Source of the DNA: Pseudomonas sp. PD9R
Lineage (GTDB): Bacteria > Pseudomonadota > Gammaproteobacteria > Pseudomonadales > Pseudomonadaceae
NCBI RefSeq assembly: GCF_019200975.1
Contig: NZ_JAHTMR010000024.1
Coordinates: forward strand, 1-64,000
Length of the DNA: 64,000 nucleotides
Direction of reading: 5' to 3'
In this document: positions 1 through 7,912 of the stretch, in pieces
Numbering within the stretch: the first letter of the stretch is position 1
Layout: the number at the start of each line of letters is the position of its first letter
Position numbers and translations under genes: made by a program
Notes under the pieces: model-generated
Seen by the model: only the letters and a program-made list of their open reading frames with translations
What the model was told of the DNA's origin: nothing
Database searches by the model: none

Positions 1-2
1 AC

Positions 3-269
3 CCAGAACTCCAGGACTCCGGCACGTTCAAGGGCCGCACCTTGATCTCTAAAATCGGTTCAGCGCGCTTGCGTGCTGGCCTCTACATGCCAGGCCTGGT
101 AGCGCTGCGGCATAACGAAGCGATCATTGCCATGAAAGATCGCCTGAAGGCCAACGGCAAGGCCCCCAAGCAGATCATCTGTGCTGCAATGCGTAAGCTG
201 CTGCATTTCGTTTACGGGGTGCTCAAATCGGGACAACCATTTGACCCAAAACTTGCACTTGCCCGGTGA
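3..269 (+). mobile_element. IS110-family transposase, C-terminal fragment
   Basis: The reading frame is open from the left edge of the window to a TGA at 267-269. The protein tail has the run of motifs seen at the end of IS110/IS1111 (Transposase_20) transposases: SKIGSARLRAGLYMPGLVAL, then MKDRLKANGKAPKQ, then MRKLLHFVYGVLKSGQPFD. Only the last roughly 89 codons are in the window, so it cannot be told whether the element is complete upstream. No terminal repeats can be assigned, and IS110 elements usually lack clear ones. A half REPIN-type repeat starts 27 bases after the stop. The family call is firm; activity is unknown. Confidence 0.85.
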
Positions 270-296
270 GAGTCAAGACGGTATCTACATGATCCC

Positions 297-330
297 TGTA
301 GGAACTGCCGCAGGCTGCGATCTTTTGATT
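297..330 (+). repeat. Single-arm REP-type repeat
   Basis: One arm of the common interspersed palindrome of this genome (TGTAGGAACTGCCGCAGGC followed by TGCGATCTTTTGATT). The inverted partner arm is absent, so this is a solo or truncated copy next to the IS110 transposase end. Confidence 0.8.
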
Positions 331-396
331 CTGCTTAACCTTATGCTCAAACAATATTTCTCAATAATCACATCACGTCTTTAAGATCACGTCACA

Positions 397-412
397 ACTC
401 GTTATAACAAGT
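397..412. promoter_or_regulatory. Candidate GntR operator (16-bp palindrome)
   Basis: The sequence ACTCGTTATAACAAGT is a near-perfect dyad (ACT-N-GTTATAAC-N-AGT) lying 8 bases before the start of the GntR regulator. A second, offset pair, GATCAC at 385-390 and GTGATC at 411-416, overlaps it. GntR-type regulators bind short dyads and often repress their own operons, so this is a plausible autoregulatory site. It is not a textbook HutC-type GTNTANAC sequence. Binding is inferred, not shown. Confidence 0.4.
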
Positions 413-420
413 GATCTAAG

Positions 421-1173
421 ATGACCGATAACGTTCTATCCCTTGGCAGCATTCCGCTGCATACCCAATTGCGAGACGTGCTGCGCGCCCGCATTCTCGA
501 CGGTGAATACCCGCAAGACAGCCAGATGCCTTCCGAAAGCGAGCTCGGCGCGCTGTTCAAGGTCAGCCGCATCACCGTGCGCCAAGCCTTGGGCGATCTG
601 CAAAAAGAAGGCCTGATCTTCAAGATCCACGGCAAGGGCACGTTCGTGGCAAAGCCGAAAACCTTCCAGAACGTCAGCACCCTGCAAGGCCTGGCCGAGT
701 CCATGACTGGTCGAGGTTACGAGGTGATCAACCGCCTGCGCAGCTTCAAGTTTATTGCTGCCGACAAACTGGTCGCCGAGCGTTTGCAAGTCGTGGAAGG
801 CGAGACCGTGGCGCAGATCAAACGGGTGCGTTTGATCAACCGCGAGCCGATTTCGCTGGAAATCACCTACCTGCCCAAAGCCATTGGCGAGCGTCTGGAG
901 AAGGCTGATCTGGTCACCCGCGACATTTTCCTGATTCTCGAAAATGACTGCGGCCTGGCCCTCGGTCATGCCGATCTGGCCATTGACGCGGTGCTGGCCG
1001 ACAGCGATCTGACCCAGGCGCTGAACGTCGAACCGGGCTCGCCGATCATGCGCATCGAGCGTCTGACCCATGACGCCAGCGGCCAACCCGTGGACTTCGA
1101 ACACCTTTACTACCGGGGCGATGCCTTCCAGTACCGCCTGCGGATCGACCGGCAAAAAGGGGATCAGGCATGA
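421..1173 (+). CDS. GntR/HutC-type transcriptional regulator (UTRA domain)
   Basis: A 250-residue regulator. The N-terminal winged helix (about residues 12-78) contains the GntR signature around PSESELGALFKVSRITVRQA, and the C-terminal part (about 95-245) is a UTRA ligand-binding domain ending in LYYRGDAFQYRL. HutC-subfamily proteins sense a small metabolite and usually repress the neighbouring uptake or degradation operon. It is the first gene of the operon: its TGA overlaps the ATG of the flavoprotein gene by four bases (ATGA, 1170-1173), so the two are probably translationally coupled. A 16-bp dyad sits just upstream of its start. The inducer is unknown but is probably the substrate of the transporter encoded downstream. 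Confidence 0.9.
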   Translation: MTDNVLSLGSIPLHTQLRDVLRARILDGEYPQDSQMPSESELGALFKVSRITVRQALGDLQKEGLIFKIHGKGTFVAKPKTFQNVSTLQGLAESMTGRGYEVINRLRSFKFIAADKLVAERLQVVEGETVAQIKRVRLINREPISLEITYLPKAIGERLEKADLVTRDIFLILENDCGLALGHADLAIDAVLADSDLTQALNVEPGSPIMRIERLTHDASGQPVDFEHLYYRGDAFQYRLRIDRQKGDQA

Positions 1174-2900
1174 GCCGAACGACACTCGAGCAGGAATACG
1201 ACATCGTCGTGATCGGCGGCGGTACAGCGGGGCCGATGGCGGCGATCAAAGCCAAGGAACGCAACCGCGATTTGCGGGTGCTGTTGATCGACAAGGCCAA
1301 CGTCAAGCGCAGCGGCGCGATCAGCATGGGCATGGACGGCCTGAACAACGCAATCATTCCCGGCCATTCGACGCCAGAGCAGTACACCAAGGAAATCACC
1401 ATCGCCAATGACGGCATCGTCAATCAGGCAGCGGTGTATGCCTACGCCACCCACAGCTTTGAAACCATCGAGCAACTGGACCGCTGGGGCGTGAAGTTCG
1501 AGAAGGACGAGACCGGCGATTACGCGGTGAAAAAGGTTCACCACATGGGCGCCTATGTGCTGCCGATGCCGGAAGGGCACGACATCAAGAAAGTCCTGTA
1601 CCGCCAGTTAAAACGGGCGCGGGTGAGCATCACCAATCGACTGGTTTGCACCCGTTTGTTGAAGGATGAAGAGGGCGCGGTTAACGGTGTCATGGGTTTC
1701 GATTGCCGCACGGCCGACTTCCATGTGATCAAGGCCAAAGCCGTGATTCTTGCCTGCGGAGCCGCCGGGCGTCTGGGCCTGCCGTCTTCGGGTTACCTGA
1801 TGGGTACCTACGAAAACCCGACCAACGCCGGCGACGGTTATGCCATGGCGTATCACGCCGGGGCTGAACTGGCGAACCTGGAATGCTTCCAGATCAACCC
1901 GCTGATCAAGGACTACAACGGCCCGGCTTGCGCCTACGTCACCGGCCCGTTGGGTGGCTACACCGCCAACAACAAGGGTGAACGCTTTATCGAGTGCGAC
2001 TACTGGAGCGGCCAGATGATGTGGGAGTTCCACCAGGAGCTCGAAAGCGGGAACGGCCCGGTGTTCCTCAAACTCGATCACCTGGCCGAGGAGACCATCC
2101 AGAACATCGAAGAAATCCTGCACAGCAACGAGCGCCCGAGCCGTGGCCAGTTTCACGCCAATCGTGGTACCGACTACCGCACGCAGATGGTCGAAATGCA
2201 CATTTCCGAAATCGGTTTTTGCAGCGGGCATTCAGCGTCGGGCGTGTGGGTCAACGAGAAGGCCGAGACCTCGGTCAAGGGCTTGTACTCGGCGGGCGAC
2301 ATGGCGGCCGTGCCGCACAACTACATGCTTGGCGCGTTCACTTACGGTTGGTTTGCCGGGAACAACGCGGCGGATTTTGTCGCTGGCCGCGAGTTCTCTG
2401 CACTGAACGCCGAGCAGATCGAAACGGAAAAACAGCGGGTTTACGCACCACTGGACCGTGAACACGGCCTGCCACCGGCTCAGGTCGAGTACAAGCTGCG
2501 GCGCTTCGTCAACGACTACCTGCAACCGCCGAAAGTGACTAAGAAAATGCAAATCGGCCTGCAACGCTTCAGCGACATCCAGCGTGACCTCGATCAGATC
2601 AAGGCGCACAACGCCCACGAACTGATGCGCGCCATGGAAGTCAGCATGATCCGCGACTGCGCTGAAATGGCCGCGCGGGCTTCGCTGTTCCGCGCTGAAA
2701 GTCGCTGGGGGCTTTACCACTATCGGGTCGACCACCCGCAACGCAACGACAGCGACTGGTTCTGCCATTGCCACCTGAAGAAGGGGGAAAACGGCTTGAT
2801 GACCAGTTTCAAGAAAGCCGTCGAGCCTTACATCATCCCGCTGGATGCCGATGAAATGCAGGCCTACGACCGGTTGCGGGTCGGTGCTGACGCGGCTTGA
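1170..2900 (+). CDS. APS-reductase-alpha-like FAD flavoprotein
   Basis: A 576-residue flavoprotein of the fumarate reductase/succinate dehydrogenase/AprA superfamily. The dinucleotide-binding motif GGGTAG is at residues 16-21. The region around CSGHSASGVWVNEKAETS (351 onward), followed by GLYSAGDMA, matches the AprA pattern GGHTASGYWV...GLYAAGDVA. His354 falls where the catalytic histidine of adenylylsulfate reductase lies in that pattern. It is followed after 26 bases by a small 2x[4Fe-4S] ferredoxin, the same pairing as AprA-AprB. It is shorter than dissimilatory AprA (around 650 residues), and the organism has no other sulfate-respiration genes in view, so APS is not necessarily the substrate. 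A redox reaction on an imported sulfur or related compound is an inference. Start chosen from the ATGA overlap with the regulator gene. Confidence 0.8.
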   Translation: MSRTTLEQEYDIVVIGGGTAGPMAAIKAKERNRDLRVLLIDKANVKRSGAISMGMDGLNNAIIPGHSTPEQYTKEITIANDGIVNQAAVYAYATHSFETIEQLDRWGVKFEKDETGDYAVKKVHHMGAYVLPMPEGHDIKKVLYRQLKRARVSITNRLVCTRLLKDEEGAVNGVMGFDCRTADFHVIKAKAVILACGAAGRLGLPSSGYLMGTYENPTNAGDGYAMAYHAGAELANLECFQINPLIKDYNGPACAYVTGPLGGYTANNKGERFIECDYWSGQMMWEFHQELESGNGPVFLKLDHLAEETIQNIEEILHSNERPSRGQFHANRGTDYRTQMVEMHISEIGFCSGHSASGVWVNEKAETSVKGLYSAGDMAAVPHNYMLGAFTYGWFAGNNAADFVAGREFSALNAEQIETEKQRVYAPLDREHGLPPAQVEYKLRRFVNDYLQPPKVTKKMQIGLQRFSDIQRDLDQIKAHNAHELMRAMEVSMIRDCAEMAARASLFRAESRWGLYHYRVDHPQRNDSDWFCHCHLKKGENGLMTSFKKAVEPYIIPLDADEMQAYDRLRVGADAA

Positions 2901-2926
2901 TGCCGTCAACAAAAGAGGGACAAACC

Positions 2927-3172
2927 ATGGCGTATCAACCCCAGGAAATTTTCTTCCGTTCCAACGCCCCCGTCACGGTCGACGAGGACCTTTGTATCGC
3001 CCACAAGGGTTGCACCGTGTGCGTCGACGTCTGCCCGATGGACCTGTTGGCGATCAACCCGGCCACGCAAAAGGCCTACATGGCGTTCGACGAATGCTGG
3101 TACTGCATGCCGTGTGAAAAGGACTGCCCGACCGGGGCGGTGAAAGTAGACATCCCATATCTGTTGCGCTGA
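2927..3172 (+). CDS. AprB-like ferredoxin, two [4Fe-4S] clusters
   Basis: An 81-residue ferredoxin with eight cysteines in two cluster motifs: C-x5-C-x2-C-x3-CP (CIAHKGCTVCVDVCP) and C-x2-C-x2-C-x3-CP (CWYCMPCEKDCP). The long first spacing and the tryptophan/tyrosine pair in the second motif resemble the beta subunit of adenylylsulfate reductase, though AprB is usually about 150 residues and has a C-terminal tail missing here. An AGAGGG ribosome-binding site at 2914-2919 supports the ATG at 2927 over an in-frame ATG at 2897. It probably passes electrons to or from the preceding flavoprotein in the cytoplasm. Confidence 0.85.
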   Translation: MAYQPQEIFFRSNAPVTVDEDLCIAHKGCTVCVDVCPMDLLAINPATQKAYMAFDECWYCMPCEKDCPTGAVKVDIPYLLR

Positions 3173-3177
3173 AACCC

Positions 3178-3203
3178 GTGTGGGAGCGAGCCTGCTCACG
3201 ATG
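3178..3203 (+). repeat. Single-arm REP element (family B)
   Basis: GTGTGGGAGCGAGCCTGCTC followed by ACGATG, one arm of the second REP family in this window (compare 21026-21102). It lies inside the operon, between the ferredoxin and binding-protein genes; no partner arm was found. Confidence 0.75.
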
Positions 3204-3334
3204 ACGCCCGCCCAGACACCCAAAAACGCCATCCGGCCACACCCGGACGCTCGCTTCAAACACCCCTCGTTTCCCACCGCGCCCTGATCGTGGCGGAGAC
3301 GAACATCCAATAAATGATTCGAGGGGAAACACCC

Positions 3335-4741
3335 ATGTTCTTGCGTACAGCATTGGCCGGTCTGGTACTGGCGTCATTCACCTTGTCGGCCTCGGCCGAA
3401 ACCATCCGCATTGCCATCGGCACCCAGGACACCACGATCAACTGCGCGGCCGGCGGCTTGTTGATTCGCGAACTCGGCCTGCTGGACAAATACCTGCCCC
3501 ACGACGGCCAGTACAAAGACGCCCAATACGAGGTGGAATGGAAGAACTTCACCAGCGGTGCGCCCCTGACCAACGAGATGGTCGCCGGCAAACTCGATTT
3601 CGGTGCCATGGCCGATTTCCCCGGTTCGTTCAACGGTGTAGCGTTCGAAGCAGCCGGCAAGCACAGCCTGTTCATCAGTGTGCTGTCGGGCAGCACCAAG
3701 GGCAGCGGCAACGGCATCGTGGTGCCGAGCGCCTCAGGTGTGCAGTCGCTGGCCGAACTCAAGGGCAAGACCATTTCCGTGCCGTTCGCTTCCACCGCTC
3801 ATGGCATGTTGTTGCGCGCCGTAGCCGCCCAGGGTTGGGACCCGCTCAAGGATGTGAACATCATTGCCCAACCGCCGGAAGTCGCTGGCTCTGCGTTGCA
3901 AGCCGGCAAGATCGACGCCCATGCCGACTTCGTTCCGTTCGCCGAATTGTTCCCGAGCCGAGGCTTCGCCCGGAAAATTTATGACGGCTCCCAGGCTGGC
4001 GCACCGACCTTCCACGGTGCCTTGGTCGATCAGAGTTACGCGAAAAAATACCCGGAAATCGTCGTGGCCTACTTGCGCGCCAGTATCGAAGCCAACCAAT
4101 TGCTCGCCGCCGAACCGGAGAAGTACAGCGAACTGATCGCCAAAGTCACTGGCGTCGATGCCGAGGTCAACTACCTGTTCCACGGCCCGCTGGGTGTGCA
4201 GACCCGCGACCTGAGCTGGAAACCGGAATACCGCCAGGCCGTCGGCACCGCGATCGACACCCTCAAGCTGTTGAAGAAAGCGGATCGTGGCCTCGACTTG
4301 AATACCTTCATCGACGATCAATACATTCGCGCCGCGTTCAAGGCCTCGAACCTGGATTACACCGCGCAACTGGCCAACTACGCGCAGACGCCGCTCAAGG
4401 CGGTTGATGCGTCGACCGGCAAAGCCATCACCGATTTCAACCACGTGGTCGAAATCTGGGTGCGCGGCGAGCCGAAAGTCCGCCAGTACGCGTCCGCTGA
4501 AACGGCATTCACTGCGCTGGCCAGCCTCAAACAGGAAGGCAAAAACATCCGCGCGGTGTATGCCCAGGCCAGTGACAGCGGCATCAAATTGCTGGCGGAT
4601 CAGGCGTGGTTTGCGAGTGATGCGAAAGGCCGGCTCAGTGCGTTTCTGCTGAAAGGCCAGGCCCAGCAATTCGCCACGGCCGAGGGCGGCAAAGTGTTCG
4701 ACTTCACCGATGCCACCACTCAGGCCGTGGCCGTCCGCTAA
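3335..4741 (+). CDS. ABC transporter substrate-binding protein with NosL-like C-terminal extension
   Basis: A 468-residue exported protein. MFLRTALAGLVLASFTLSAS is a signal peptide cleaved near ASA-ET. The body (about residues 22-340) is an NMT1/TauA/SsuA-type periplasmic binding protein, with typical segments around AGKLDFGAMADFPGS and LKGKTISVPFASTAHGMLL. The protein is about 140 residues longer than usual members. The extra C-terminus (from about 355, with GIKLLADQAWFASDAKGRLS and then QQFATAEGGKVFDF) resembles the end of NosL-type proteins, but it has no cysteine or methionine that could act as a copper ligand. Start chosen at 3335 because GAGGGG at 3321-3326 is well placed; an upstream in-frame ATG at 3314 would spoil the signal peptide. 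It delivers an unknown anion or sulfonate-like ligand to the permease. Confidence 0.85.
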   Translation: MFLRTALAGLVLASFTLSASAETIRIAIGTQDTTINCAAGGLLIRELGLLDKYLPHDGQYKDAQYEVEWKNFTSGAPLTNEMVAGKLDFGAMADFPGSFNGVAFEAAGKHSLFISVLSGSTKGSGNGIVVPSASGVQSLAELKGKTISVPFASTAHGMLLRAVAAQGWDPLKDVNIIAQPPEVAGSALQAGKIDAHADFVPFAELFPSRGFARKIYDGSQAGAPTFHGALVDQSYAKKYPEIVVAYLRASIEANQLLAAEPEKYSELIAKVTGVDAEVNYLFHGPLGVQTRDLSWKPEYRQAVGTAIDTLKLLKKADRGLDLNTFIDDQYIRAAFKASNLDYTAQLANYAQTPLKAVDASTGKAITDFNHVVEIWVRGEPKVRQYASAETAFTALASLKQEGKNIRAVYAQASDSGIKLLADQAWFASDAKGRLSAFLLKGQAQQFATAEGGKVFDFTDATTQAVAVR

Positions 4742-4797
4742 CCCCCAGAACGCCTCGGTCAACTGAACCCGACGGGCGCGCAATTGAACGCGACCAA

Positions 4798-4903
4798 TGT
4801 AGGAGCTGCCGAAGGTTCGGGCCGCGTTCGGACGATCTTTTGACGTTGCTTTTAAAAAAAGATCAAAAGATCGCAGCCTCGTTTCACTCGACAACTCCTA
4901 CAG
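4798..4903. repeat. REPIN-type inverted repeat with a disrupted left arm
   Basis: Inverted pair of family A arms inside the operon, between the binding-protein and permease genes. The left arm is interrupted by an extra GC-rich stretch (TTCGGGCCGCGTTCGGA), while the right arm is the variant containing CTCGTTTCACTCGACAACTCC, so the two arms are not fully complementary. It could form a hairpin in the operon mRNA and separate expression of the periplasmic and membrane components. Confidence 0.8.
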
Positions 4904-4924
4904 GTTCGCCATTGGAAGTCATGT

Positions 4925-5707
4925 ATGTACGGATCACTTTCACGCTGGATTCCAAGAGTCGCCTCGCTGCTGCTCTGCCTTTTGTTCTGGCAACTCGCCG
5001 CCAGTCACCACTGGAACCTTGGCCTGGTCACCTTCGCCAACGTGCCGACGCCACTGGCCGTCATCGATGCCGCGTTCGGCCTCGGTGACTCCGGCAAGCT
5101 CGCCCAGCACCTGACCAGCAGCCTCAGCCGGGTATTCGCCGGCTACCTCGCGGCGCTTGTCATCGGCATTGCATTGGGTCTGGCCATCGGCCGTTCGAAA
5201 TGGGCCGAAGACTTGCTGCTGCCGCCGCTGGAAGTGCTGCGCCCGATTCCAGCCGTGGCCTGGATTCCCTTGGCAATCCTGATGTTCCCGTCGTCCGAGT
5301 TGTCGATGGTCTTCATCACCTTCACCGGTGCGTTGTTCCCGATCCTGCTCAACACCGTGCACGGCGTCGAAGGTGTCGACCCGCGACTGATCGCCTCAGC
5401 GAAAAGTCTCGGGGCAGGGCGGTGGGCGATTCTGCTGGAAGTAATCCTGCCGGGTGCCGCGCCGAGCATCATCACTGGCCTGGCCATCGGCATGGGCACG
5501 TCCTGGTTCTGCCTGGTGACCGCGGAAATGATCTCCGGCCAGTTCGGCATCGGCTATTACACCTGGGAGTCCTACACCATCCAGAACTACCCCGACATCG
5601 TCGTCGGCATGTTGCTGATCGGTGTCCTCGGAATGGGCAGCAGCCTGCTGATCAAACGCCTTGGCGGATTGTTCACGCCTTGGCATCGACCACGAGGAAA
5701 AGCCTGA
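4925..5707 (+). CDS. ABC transporter permease (TauC/SsuC type)
   Basis: A 260-residue inner-membrane protein with about six hydrophobic segments and the BPD_transp_1 cytoplasmic loop (around DPRLIASAKSLGAGRWAILL), where the ATPase docks. This EAA-type motif and the length match permeases for taurine, alkanesulfonate and nitrate import. Its TGA at 5705-5707 shares one base with the ATG of the ATPase gene (TGATG), a sign of coupled translation. Start at ATG 4925; the ATG four bases upstream is out of frame. Confidence 0.9.
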   Translation: MYGSLSRWIPRVASLLLCLLFWQLAASHHWNLGLVTFANVPTPLAVIDAAFGLGDSGKLAQHLTSSLSRVFAGYLAALVIGIALGLAIGRSKWAEDLLLPPLEVLRPIPAVAWIPLAILMFPSSELSMVFITFTGALFPILLNTVHGVEGVDPRLIASAKSLGAGRWAILLEVILPGAAPSIITGLAIGMGTSWFCLVTAEMISGQFGIGYYTWESYTIQNYPDIVVGMLLIGVLGMGSSLLIKRLGGLFTPWHRPRGKA

Positions 5708-6555
5708 TGAGCGTATTCCAACACCCGGAAGGGCGCATTGATATTCGCGACTTGTCGATCAGCCTGGGCGAGGGCAGCGCTGCTTTCGAAGCCGTGCAGG
5801 GCCTCGATTGCCAGATTGAACCGGGTCAGTTCGTCTGCATCCTCGGCCCGTCCGGTTGCGGCAAATCCACCTTGCTCGGCGCACTGGCCGGCCACCTGCA
5901 ACCGCGCACCGGCACCCTCAACGTTGACGGCGCCGCAGTGTCGGGCCCATCGCCTCAGCGCGGCATTGTGTTTCAACAACACACGCTGTTTCCCTGGCGC
6001 ACGGTGCGCGACAACGTTGCGTTCGGCCTGAAAATGCGCGGCATCGGCAAAGCCGAACGTCATAAAGCCGCCGACGAAATCCTCGCGCTGGTCGGCCTCG
6101 AAGGTTTCGCCGAGCGCTGGCCGGATCAGCTTTCCGGTGGCATGCAACAGCGGGTGGAAATCGCCCGGGTGCTGGTCAACCGTCCACGGCTGTTGCTGAT
6201 GGATGAACCCTTTGGCGCACTCGATGCCTTGACTCGCCTGAACATGCAGGAACTGCTGCTGGACATCTGGACGCGCATCCGCACCACCGTGGTGTTCGTC
6301 ACCCATGACATCGACGAAGCGTTGTTTCTCGCCGATCGCTTGCTGGTCATGAGTACGCGCCCCGGCCGGATCATCGAAGACCTGCGCCTGGATTTCCCCC
6401 GGCCACGCACCACCGAACTGGTGACCAGCCACGAATTCTCCCGTTTGAAACGTCACTGCCTTGAGCTACTGCGTCACGAAGACGGTCGGCAATTACCACG
6501 CCTGAACCCTCTCGGACTTCCCCCAGAAAACAAACTGCCGCGATTTGCCCTATGA
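5707..6555 (+). CDS. ABC transporter ATP-binding protein (TauB/SsuB type)
   Basis: A 282-residue ATPase: Walker A GPSGCGKST at residues 47-55, Q-loop near IVFQQHTLFPW, signature LSGGMQQR from 142, Walker B LLLMDEP from about 162, and the switch histidine in VTHDIDEALFLADR. It fits the CysA/TauB/SsuB branch that energises import of sulfonates, nitrate or thiamin precursors. The frame is open far upstream (to 5200), but the ATG at 5707, overlapping the permease stop by one base, is clearly the start. The TGA at 6553-6555 overlaps the next ATG by three bases. Confidence 0.92.
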   Translation: MSVFQHPEGRIDIRDLSISLGEGSAAFEAVQGLDCQIEPGQFVCILGPSGCGKSTLLGALAGHLQPRTGTLNVDGAAVSGPSPQRGIVFQQHTLFPWRTVRDNVAFGLKMRGIGKAERHKAADEILALVGLEGFAERWPDQLSGGMQQRVEIARVLVNRPRLLLMDEPFGALDALTRLNMQELLLDIWTRIRTTVVFVTHDIDEALFLADRLLVMSTRPGRIIEDLRLDFPRPRTTELVTSHEFSRLKRHCLELLRHEDGRQLPRLNPLGLPPENKLPRFAL

Positions 6556-7514
6556 CCTCACTATTCGATGTAACCGATAACGCTGACATTCTTGCCCTGC
6601 AACCGCGCCTGACCGATGAGGACGCCGGCGTGCGCCGGATCGCGCTCATCGACCTGGCTGACCTCGAAGAGCCCGATGGCTTGTTGTGGCTGGTCAATCG
6701 ACTGGTCGAAGACCCGGCCGAAGAGGTTCGTGGCGAAGCCGCACGCTTGCTCGAAGCCTGGGAAGATGAGCCGGTCGTTGAAGCGCTTTGCCAGGCCCTG
6801 ACCGATCCATCCGAAGCAGTGAGGACCGCTGCCGCGCAAAGCCTCAGCCTGCTCAAGAGCGAAGCAGCGGGCCGGGTGATTCTGCCGTGGACCGGGCATG
6901 CCGACATCGGCGTGCGTATTGCTGCGTTCAGGGCCTTGCGTGAGTTGCGCTTTGCCTTGGCTGCGCCAGCGGCATTGTTGGCGTTGGGTGATCACGATGC
7001 CAATGTCCGGCGAGAAGCGGTCGGTGTATTGGGCTGGCTCAAGCAGATCGATGCCTTGCCGGCACTGGCTCGATTGGCCAGTGATGACCCGGACACTGAG
7101 GTCCGCCGCGCCGCTACCGGGGCGCTCGGCCTGGCGTCTGACGCACAAGTTCTGCCAGCGTTGCGACAGGCGCTACAGGATCAAGCCTGGCAAGTACGCG
7201 AGGAAGCGGCCACCACCCTGGGCAAGGTCGGGCATGTCGACGCGGGTTCTGCACTGGTGCAAGCCTTGAGCGACGACTACTGGCAAGTGCGCCTGCGCGC
7301 CACCCGCAGCCTCGGGCGCTTGCGTTATGCCCCAGCCCTCGATGCGTTGATCGAAACCCTGGGGCATCGCATCAGTAATTTGCGCAAGGAAGCCGCGCTG
7401 GCCCTGGGGGAGTTGAACGATCGCAACGCCACCGCAGCGCTGCTGGCCGCGCAAGACGACGGCGACCCGGAAGTGCGCAAAGCCGTGCGCATTGCCCTGA
7501 GTCAGCTGCAATGA
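6552..7514 (+). CDS. HEAT-repeat protein
   Basis: A 320-residue, all-helical, cytoplasmic-looking protein made almost wholly of HEAT/PBS-lyase-type repeats of about 30 residues, recognisable by recurring segments such as DPDTEVRRAATGALG, QAWQVREEAATTLGKVG, DYWQVRLRATRSLGRL and DGDPEVRKAVRIALSQL. Such repeats form a curved scaffold for protein partners; the CpcE-type lyases of phycobilisomes are one example. Its place between a transporter ATPase and a DUF971 gene, overlapping both by four bases, suggests an accessory or assembly role for the flavoprotein/ferredoxin pair rather than catalysis. No catalytic motif is visible. Confidence 0.8.
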   Translation: MTSLFDVTDNADILALQPRLTDEDAGVRRIALIDLADLEEPDGLLWLVNRLVEDPAEEVRGEAARLLEAWEDEPVVEALCQALTDPSEAVRTAAAQSLSLLKSEAAGRVILPWTGHADIGVRIAAFRALRELRFALAAPAALLALGDHDANVRREAVGVLGWLKQIDALPALARLASDDPDTEVRRAATGALGLASDAQVLPALRQALQDQAWQVREEAATTLGKVGHVDAGSALVQALSDDYWQVRLRATRSLGRLRYAPALDALIETLGHRISNLRKEAALALGELNDRNATAALLAAQDDGDPEVRKAVRIALSQLQ

Positions 7515-7786
7515 ACCCGCTGGCAGTGGGCAATTCCCGAAGCAAACATCAGTTGCGCCTGAACTGGCCTGATGGTCGAGTACAACTGCTGGATCACGCC
7601 GAATTGCGTCGACAGTGTCCCTGTTCACAATGCCGGGCGTTTCGGTTGCGGGGGATGACGCCGAGGGTTGATGAGCGTGTACGTGTGATCGAATTGAACC
7701 CGCAGGGCTACGGCCTGCAACTGGTGTTCAGCGACGGCCATGAACGCGGCATCTATCCGTGGGCCTACCTCTCCAGCCTGACCTGA
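7511..7786 (+). CDS. DUF971 domain protein
   Basis: A 91-residue protein with the DUF971 (gamma-butyrobetaine hydroxylase N-terminal-like) signature: LRLNWPDG near the start, then LRRQCPCSQCR with a CxCxxC metal-binding set, and the terminal GIYPWAYLSSL. In other proteins this fold binds zinc or is found beside iron-sulfur assembly proteins. Here it is the last gene of the operon, its ATG overlapping the HEAT-repeat gene stop by four bases, so it may help mature or hold the Fe-S partner. That role is inferred. Confidence 0.8.
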   Translation: MNPLAVGNSRSKHQLRLNWPDGRVQLLDHAELRRQCPCSQCRAFRLRGMTPRVDERVRVIELNPQGYGLQLVFSDGHERGIYPWAYLSSLT

Positions 7787-7795
7787 CCCCTTACC

Positions 7796-7898
7796 CTGTA
7801 GGAGCTGACGAGTGAAACGAGGCTGCGATCTTTTGATGTTGCTTTTCAAAGACAAGATCAAAAGATCGCAGCCTCGTTTCACTCGACAGCTCCTACAG
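7796..7898. repeat. REPIN-type inverted repeat
   Basis: Complete inverted pair: GTAGGAGCTGACGAGTGAAA-type left arm and the complementary CTCGTTTCACTCGACAGCTCC right arm around a short AT-rich centre (TGTTGCTTTTCAAAGACAAG). It lies between the convergent ends of the DUF971 gene and the TorF gene and can form a long hairpin, so it may end transcription from both sides. Confidence 0.85.
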
Positions 7899-7912
7899 GG
7901 GGCTGTGTCGGG

